Below the pieces are notes generated by a model, which saw only the letters and a program-made list of their open reading frames with translations, made no database searches and was not told where the DNA came from. Both the position numbers and the translations under genes were made by a program. This document shows positions 43,658 to 47,541 of a stretch of DNA of 47,541 nt, one piece after another. The DNA is taken from the NCBI GenBank assembly GCA_965371245.1, contig CBDUXT010000043.1:1-47541 (forward strand), read 5' to 3'. Every line of letters begins with the position of its first letter. The first letter of the stretch is position 1. This stretch comes from CBDUXT01 sp965371245 (GTDB lineage: Bacteria; Planctomycetota; Phycisphaerae; UBA1845).

Positions 43658-44926
43658 TCACAGATGAAACACCAAGGGTTCCCCTTCGCAGTAGCCGCGT
43701 AGGCGGTTGGGATCGACCGTCATGCCCAGGCCCGGCGCGCGGGGCGACAGCCGCGGTGGTTGGCCACCGTATCCGAACCGAAGCGGCGTTTCCACTATGT
43801 CGCCCGTGAGCCGAAACGATCCGTGGCACCCCTCGGCCCACGCCACATCGGGACAAACTTCCAGGAACCGAAGGCCCGCCGCGGCGAGGACGCTCGTCTC
43901 CCCCGTCATGCAGCCCAATTGGACACGGACCCCGCTACGGTGGGCCAGCGCCGCCAACCGTAGCGACGGCATCAACCCGCCGCACTTGCTGATCCCGATG
44001 TTAAACGCATCGGCCACGCCCAGATCGATCAACGCTTTGGCATCCTCGATCGTGACAAGCGACTCGTCGTGTACGATCGGCAGGTTGGACCGCTCGCGAA
44101 GCGATGGAAGCTGCGCGATGTCGTCGCGCGAAAGAGGTTGCTCGATGGCCGCGATGGGCAGGTGCGACACGCGGGCGAGCCAGTCGCCCGCGTCGTCGGG
44201 CGACCACACCCCGTTGGCGTCAAGGCGAAGCGTCGCGCGCCGGTTGGCGAGGGGGCGCCGCAGATAACCGGCGACCCGCTCGACCCGAGTGATCTCTCGC
44301 TCCAGGCCGACCATGAGCTTTACGTCACGCACCCCACCCCAATGCATCAGCCGCAACTCCCGAAGCGTTGCCTCGATCCCCTCGGCCGCCAACACACCGG
44401 TGAAGCGGATGCGCCGACTACTTCCCGGGTACCCGAAGCCGGGTAGCCCCATCCACTGGACGACGGCGTCCATGCCGCGGTCGAACCGGCGCATGGCGGC
44501 GTCGAGCAGCGCGAGTTCGACGCCCGCCCGCGCGGCAGGGAGCAGCCGACCGTCGGTGTCGTGCCAGGGCAGCGCTTCGATGGCTTCCAGCGCGTCAGGA
44601 AAGGACTCGGGGTTGAACTCCACAACCGCGGGGGCAAGCGTGGAAGTCAAGGCCGCCAGGACCGACTCGGTGGTCTCCCCGGTCACGTAGGGTCGAGGCA
44701 CGGTCTCGCCGTGGCCCATCGTTCCATCGGTCAACTCGACGGCGACCACGATCGGGTCGGCCACACGGCGAAGCGCGGCGGCGTGCTCGATGGTTCGCCG
44801 CAGGGGGATGATGAGCGGGAAACCGGTGAGTTGATGAACGACGGCCTTGTCCACTCGGTTGCCCCGCGTCCGGTTGATGCGAACCCCAACGATTGTAGGG
44901 AAGCCCTTGGAGCGGGCAACAATCAC
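43658..44926 (-). CDS. Enolase-superfamily enzyme (muconate-lactonizing / dipeptide-epimerase-like)
   Basis: This protein of up to 422 residues has the two-domain fold: a capping domain to about residue 150 and a TIM barrel. The metal ligands are clear: Asp in LRLDANGVW, Glu in AIEQPL and Asp in PIVHDESL; a lysine at the other side of the active site is in NIGISKCGGL. On the second barrel strand, where MLE-type enzymes carry KxK, this protein has VKLMVG, so one of the two lysines is replaced by methionine. Racemisation or cycloisomerisation may therefore differ from known members. The GTG at 44926 may be too far upstream; another GTG at 44854 behind GGGG is plausible. It is divergent from the zinc-ribbon gene. 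Confidence 0.85.
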   Translation of the reverse strand: MIVARSKGFPTIVGVRINRTRGNRVDKAVVHQLTGFPLIIPLRRTIEHAAALRRVADPIVVAVELTDGTMGHGETVPRPYVTGETTESVLAALTSTLAPAVVEFNPESFPDALEAIEALPWHDTDGRLLPAARAGVELALLDAAMRRFDRGMDAVVQWMGLPGFGYPGSSRRIRFTGVLAAEGIEATLRELRLMHWGGVRDVKLMVGLEREITRVERVAGYLRRPLANRRATLRLDANGVWSPDDAGDWLARVSHLPIAAIEQPLSRDDIAQLPSLRERSNLPIVHDESLVTIEDAKALIDLGVADAFNIGISKCGGLMPSLRLAALAHRSGVRVQLGCMTGETSVLAAAGLRFLEVCPDVAWAEGCHGSFRLTGDIVETPLRFGYGGQPPRLSPRAPGLGMTVDPNRLRGYCEGEPLVFHL

Positions 44927-44958
44927 GCGGGACGGGTGAATCCGTTACACTTACGCCG
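44927..44958. promoter_or_regulatory. Short divergent promoter region
   Basis: Only 32 bases separate the longest start of the enolase-superfamily gene from the zinc-ribbon ATG. A TTACACT stretch (44946-44952) is the only -10-like element. If the later start (44854) of the minus gene is used, the region is about 100 bases. Confidence 0.3.
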
Positions 44959-45435
44959 ATGACGGGCACCCCGCCAAATGCCGAGGTTGAAGCAGCCGCA
45001 CCCTGCCCGGCCTGCGGATACGACTTGCGCGGCCACCCGGATCATACACGCTGTTCGGAATGCGGCGCTGAGGTTCACGTCAGCGCCGCCATCTCTGATG
45101 CGTCGCGCTGGCTGGACCAACGGATGCTCGACTTATGGTCGATCGCCGTCTTGCAAAGCGTTTGCGCCGTGGCCGTCGTGGTGAGTGTGATCGCGATTCA
45201 CAAGGGGCAGTTCGTCGCGCTTCTTCTAGGGCTGATGACCGGCGTCGGCGTTGTGCTCAGCACGCTTTGGTTTCTGGCGATATCACCCGGCGTGATTCTG
45301 CGTACGCGAGAACCGTTCGGATTGGCGCTCGGTAGGCGACGCGTACGTCGGCTTCGCCGCTGGTGGCTGGCCGACGCAGCCCTTACTGTTTTTGTGCCTG
45401 CGCTTTTTATTCTGCTGACGCGACTGTGGGCGTGA
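44959..45435 (+). CDS. Small zinc-ribbon membrane protein
   Basis: This 158-residue protein has a zinc ribbon (CPACGYDLRGHPDHTRCSECG) split here as CPACGYDLRG and CSECG at about residues 16-37. Three hydrophobic segments follow: about 61-82, 87-112 and 140-157. It is a shorter relative of the gene at 15805. The 3' end overlaps the convergent CopD-like gene by 29 bases. The function is unknown; the pairing of an N-terminal ribbon with membrane spans suggests a scaffold or sensor but nothing more can be said. Confidence 0.75.
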   Translation: MTGTPPNAEVEAAAPCPACGYDLRGHPDHTRCSECGAEVHVSAAISDASRWLDQRMLDLWSIAVLQSVCAVAVVVSVIAIHKGQFVALLLGLMTGVGVVLSTLWFLAISPGVILRTREPFGLALGRRRVRRLRRWWLADAALTVFVPALFILLTRLWA

Positions 45436-45907
45436 CCGGCGGCTTGGCGCTCGACGTTCTGATCTGCATCAGCGTCCCCGAGAGCAGCACGATGCCGGCA
45501 CCCAGCGCGAGCAGGACGCCTAACCACTTGGAGCTGTTCGCCCGGACATGCGCGAGCGCCGGGCTCCGCCCCACCAGCGCGGTGCCAAGGAAGAACACCA
45601 CCAGTGCCGCGGTCAGCTTCACCGCGAAGATGGCGTGATAGGGCATGGGCTCGACCTTGGACGGCGTGGCCAGGAGCATGAAATTGGCGATCCCCGTCAA
45701 CAGGAGAATGGCGATCCCGCCGTGGACCACGCGGACCCAACGAGTGCGGACGGCCTCACGAAGCCGCGTGTGCGCGTCGTCATCCAGCACATCGGCCGCG
45801 GCGCCGATTAGCGCCACTCGTGTGTAAGCCGCTCCGCCGATCACAACCATGGCCGCACCGATGTGAAGCCACCGCGAAACCCCGACCAGAACGTGAGTTA
45901 TTTCCAT
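45407..45907 (-). CDS. CopD-like four-span membrane protein
   Basis: This 166-residue integral membrane protein has four hydrophobic segments. Histidines lie in or near the membrane (SRWLHIGAAM, RVVHGGIAILLLTG, MPYHAIFAVKL). This spacing resembles CopD-type or cytochrome-b-like small membrane proteins, in which such histidines bind copper or haem. No copper-resistance partner (CopC) is adjacent. GGGAG precedes the ATG. Its end overlaps the convergent zinc-ribbon gene. Confidence 0.65.
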   Translation of the reverse strand: MEITHVLVGVSRWLHIGAAMVVIGGAAYTRVALIGAAADVLDDDAHTRLREAVRTRWVRVVHGGIAILLLTGIANFMLLATPSKVEPMPYHAIFAVKLTAALVVFFLGTALVGRSPALAHVRANSSKWLGVLLALGAGIVLLSGTLMQIRTSSAKPPVTPTVASAE

Positions 45908-46083
45908 CGTCGATACACTCCCAACGCCGTGCCCGCGGCGCGATGACCCAACTGCGTCCAAGCGTGGCGAGGATTCTAACGCCCGGTCGGTCGTGCTGCC
46001 AGCCGGATCGATTCGATCGGATAAGGCGGGTGCGTGACAGTTTTGGCGGGACGTGCAGAGGCATCTTGACTGCGCCACGCCGC

Positions 46084-46207
46084 GTCAGAACCGTGGGCGC
46101 AAGCCCACGGACACGATGCGAACAAGCGCAAGGCTTCCACGATAGCAGACCGGTCACAGGGCTCGCGCCCCGTGCTCTGAAAACTGCCCGCCGATTCGGT
46201 CATGCAC
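46084..46207. repeat. Composite CAGAGCC...GCTCTG repeat
   Basis: GTCAGAACCGTGGGCGCAAG opens the unit, CACAGGGCTCGCGCCCCGTG and GCTCTG close the second arm, and the tail CTGCCCGCCGATTCGGTCAT follows. It matches the copy at 15660 nearly end to end. Confidence 0.7.
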
Positions 46208-46223
46208 CCGGACAAGGCTATTC

Positions 46224-46250
46224 GTAGGGTGCGTCCGGGACGCACTCTAC
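46224..46250. repeat. GTAG-headed REP hairpin
   Basis: GTAGGGTGCGTCCGGGACGC then ACTCTAC. The arms GTAGGGTGCGTC and GACGCACTCTAC are near-perfect complements. It lies downstream of the ACT-domain gene. Confidence 0.6.
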
Positions 46251-46327
46251 GCCGGTCTTTCCGTTGCTCAGTCGTGCAAGCGGTGCAACATCCGCGGATA
46301 TTTCGGTTCATGAAAACGAACGCTCGA

Positions 46328-46810
46328 TCAGCTGCCCCCGGCCCCAAGTAGATCGGCCTGATCGAGCAGGTGGAACCGCTCCTCGCGCAGGACGGTCACC
46401 GCCTGCTCGAGGTTGTCGGGTAGGACGGCGATGGCGGCCGCCCCGCTCGGGCGGACCAGAAGCGGATAGGTGTAGTGGATGTTGACCTCGCCGCGAAGCA
46501 AGGCGAGCCAGGTGTGCAACAAGGCGCGTTTGCCGGGGGGCAGGGCGACGACAAGCAGCTCGGCCTCGCTGACCTGGAACCTGGCGCCGGCCATGATGTC
46601 GTACGCCCGATCGGGGTCGTCGAGGATCATTCGGCAGATGGCGCAATCGACGGAATAGACGACGGAGACGGCCAGGATGCGTATGTCGGTTTGGTCGAAA
46701 AGCCGGGTGAGCCGAAGGAGCTGCCCGACCTGGTTCTCGATGAAAACCGACTGCTGGCGGACCGTTGGAATCCCCTGCGCCTCAGCCGTTCCGAGTGGTT
46801 CGATATCCAT
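46328..46810 (-). CDS. Tandem ACT-domain protein, acetolactate synthase small-subunit-like
   Basis: This 160-residue protein appears to consist of two ACT-type regulatory modules: one around residues 18-75 (SVFIENQVGQLLRLTRLF, with ILAVSVVYSVDCAICRMILD) and one around 80-150 (ELLVVALPPGKRALLHTWLA, IHYTYPLL, AIAVLPDN). ACT domains bind amino acids and regulate metabolic enzymes; the layout resembles stand-alone regulators and acetolactate synthase small subunits. No biosynthetic gene is adjacent. The ATG at 46810 was chosen because the domain begins soon after; the ribosome site is poor. The gene is divergent from dnaK. Confidence 0.7.
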   Translation of the reverse strand: MDIEPLGTAEAQGIPTVRQQSVFIENQVGQLLRLTRLFDQTDIRILAVSVVYSVDCAICRMILDDPDRAYDIMAGARFQVSEAELLVVALPPGKRALLHTWLALLRGEVNIHYTYPLLVRPSGAAAIAVLPDNLEQAVTVLREERFHLLDQADLLGAGGS

Positions 46811-46945
46811 GGGGTGCCAGTGTATCGGCCATCGCCGTGCGCCCAAGGCTTTTCTGGGGTTCGCGTCGAAGAATTGACCGCCCGGCGTGCCATTTCCGCA
46901 GGGCCGAACACTGTCACCTTGGCAGGGGAAGGGTGGGCTTCGCGA

Positions 46946-46974
46946 TTGAGCGATCCTAACGTCTTTAGTATCAA
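46946..46974 (+). promoter_or_regulatory. Candidate sigma-70-type promoter for dnaK
   Basis: TTGAGC (46946-46951) and TATCAA (46969-46974) are separated by 17 bases, about 135 bases upstream of the dnaK ATG. The local sequence is AT-rich for this genome. No CIRCE (HrcA) inverted repeat was seen between here and the gene. Confidence 0.4.
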
Positions 46975-47109
46975 TAGGTTACGGAACATTGACGTTCTCG
47001 ATTCCTGGCACGCCACCTGAATGGAACCCAGGGACTACCGATGCCTCCGCGCCCGCCGAGTGACGCTCGTGGTTGGGCGTGTTCGAGGCCTCAGACAAGG
47101 AGACGAACT

Positions 47110-47541
47110 ATGTCGAAGATCATCGGAATCGATCTGGGTACGACGAACTCCGTCGTGGCTGTCATGGAAGGCGATCAGGCCAAGGTGCTGACCAACGCCC
47201 AGGGCGCGCGGTTGACGCCCTCCGTCGTCGCCATCACGGACAAGGGCGATCGTCTGGTCGGTCAGATCGCGCGCCATCAGCAGGTCACCAACCCGGAGAA
47301 CACCATCTTCTCCATCAAACGGTTCATGGGTCGGCGGCACAACGAAGTGAGCGCCGAAGAAAAGACCGTTCCGTACAAGGTCGTCGGTGGATCGGAGGAA
47401 CTCGTCAAGGTCGAGGCACGCGGCAAACAGTATACCCCGCCGGAGATCAGCGCGATGATCCTGCAGGATCTGAAGAAAACCGCGGAGGATTATCTCGGCG
47501 AAAAAGTCGATCGCGCGGTGATCACCGTGCCGGCGTACTTC
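47110..47541 (+). CDS. dnaK: Hsp70 chaperone DnaK, N-terminal part (cut by window end)
   Basis: The first 144 residues are present: MSKIIGIDLGTTNSVVAVME with the phosphate-1 loop, GARLTPSVVA, the NTIFSIKRFMGR block and VDRAVITVPAYF at the window end, all hallmarks of DnaK. DnaK is the ATP-driven chaperone that works with DnaJ and GrpE. The ATG is preceded by AAGGAG at 8 bases. The full gene should be about 1.9 kb and continues beyond the window. A promoter candidate is at 46946-46974; no CIRCE element was seen, so regulation by HrcA is not supported here. Confidence 0.96.
   Translation, partial: MSKIIGIDLGTTNSVVAVMEGDQAKVLTNAQGARLTPSVVAITDKGDRLVGQIARHQQVTNPENTIFSIKRFMGRRHNEVSAEEKTVPYKVVGGSEELVKVEARGKQYTPPEISAMILQDLKKTAEDYLGEKVDRAVITVPAYF

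Larger units (their letters stand above)
45908..46327. other. Intergenic region with repeats
   Basis: About 420 bases containing the composite CAGAGCC repeat (46084-46207) and a REP hairpin (46224-46250). No gene was seen. Confidence 0.55.

Noticed and set aside
46811..47109. CIRCE (HrcA) operator upstream of dnaK
   Set aside because: No TTAGCACTC/GAGTGCTAA inverted repeat was found in the intergenic region.

Overview
The window looks like a chromosomal segment of a high-GC bacterium (roughly 60-65% G+C by eye), most likely a planctomycete. The reasons are indirect: an isoleucyl-tRNA synthetase with non-classical HIGH and KMSKS signatures, two zinc-ribbon membrane proteins with the CxxCGYDLRG/CxxCGHDLKG motif, an IPTL-CTERM-type surface protein, many small lipoproteins, weak Shine-Dalgarno sites at several genes, and intergenic space crowded with palindromic repeats. 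This placement is an inference; no rRNA or other marker is present to settle it. No tRNA, rRNA or CRISPR array was found.

Layout. 1-4 kb: a PilZ-like protein, an HDOD protein and an exported MsrB-MsrA fusion. 4.6-11.4 kb: a small lipoprotein with a clear terminator, ileS, a possible small RNA, cysC and a lipoprotein phosphoesterase. 11.6-15.5 kb: a probably acquired RloC/PrrC-type ATPase with zinc hook and candidate anticodon-nuclease residues, then fumC. 15.8-24.1 kb: a zinc-ribbon membrane protein, an M20 peptidase, proS, a BFD-like [2Fe-2S] protein, two small lipoproteins and a malic enzyme. 24.4-30 kb: an M14 amidase-like lipoprotein; a run of VCBS-repeat surface protein, DUF2007-like protein and diacylglycerol-kinase-like lipid kinase; a serine-protease remnant; a short flagellin. 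30.5-33.2 kb: a two-gene molybdenum hydroxylase (IorB/IorA type). 33.3-36.8 kb: a gene-poor accessory stretch with relics of a DNA methyltransferase and an IS66 transposase, palindromic elements, and a hairpin-dense non-coding region. 36.9-47.5 kb: an M32 carboxypeptidase; a minus-strand cluster (enolase-superfamily enzyme, cysteine-less thioredoxin-fold protein, small membrane protein, secretin, TPR lipoprotein); a divergent zinc-ribbon gene; a CopD-like membrane protein; a tandem-ACT protein; and the start of dnaK.

The most striking signal is a set of roughly 130-165 bp palindromic elements bounded by CTAG/TA (CTAGTGC...GCACTAG), in at least three internal families. One copy lies inside the thioredoxin-fold gene and adds exactly 54 codons in frame within the N-region of its signal peptide. 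Two others end exactly at the stop codons of their neighbouring genes. They resemble, in behaviour, the in-frame palindromic elements of Rickettsia, and their TA/CTAG boundaries suggest mobilisation by an IS630/Tc1-mariner-type transposase. GTAG-headed REP hairpins, twice as inverted pairs (REPIN-like), form a second repeat class.
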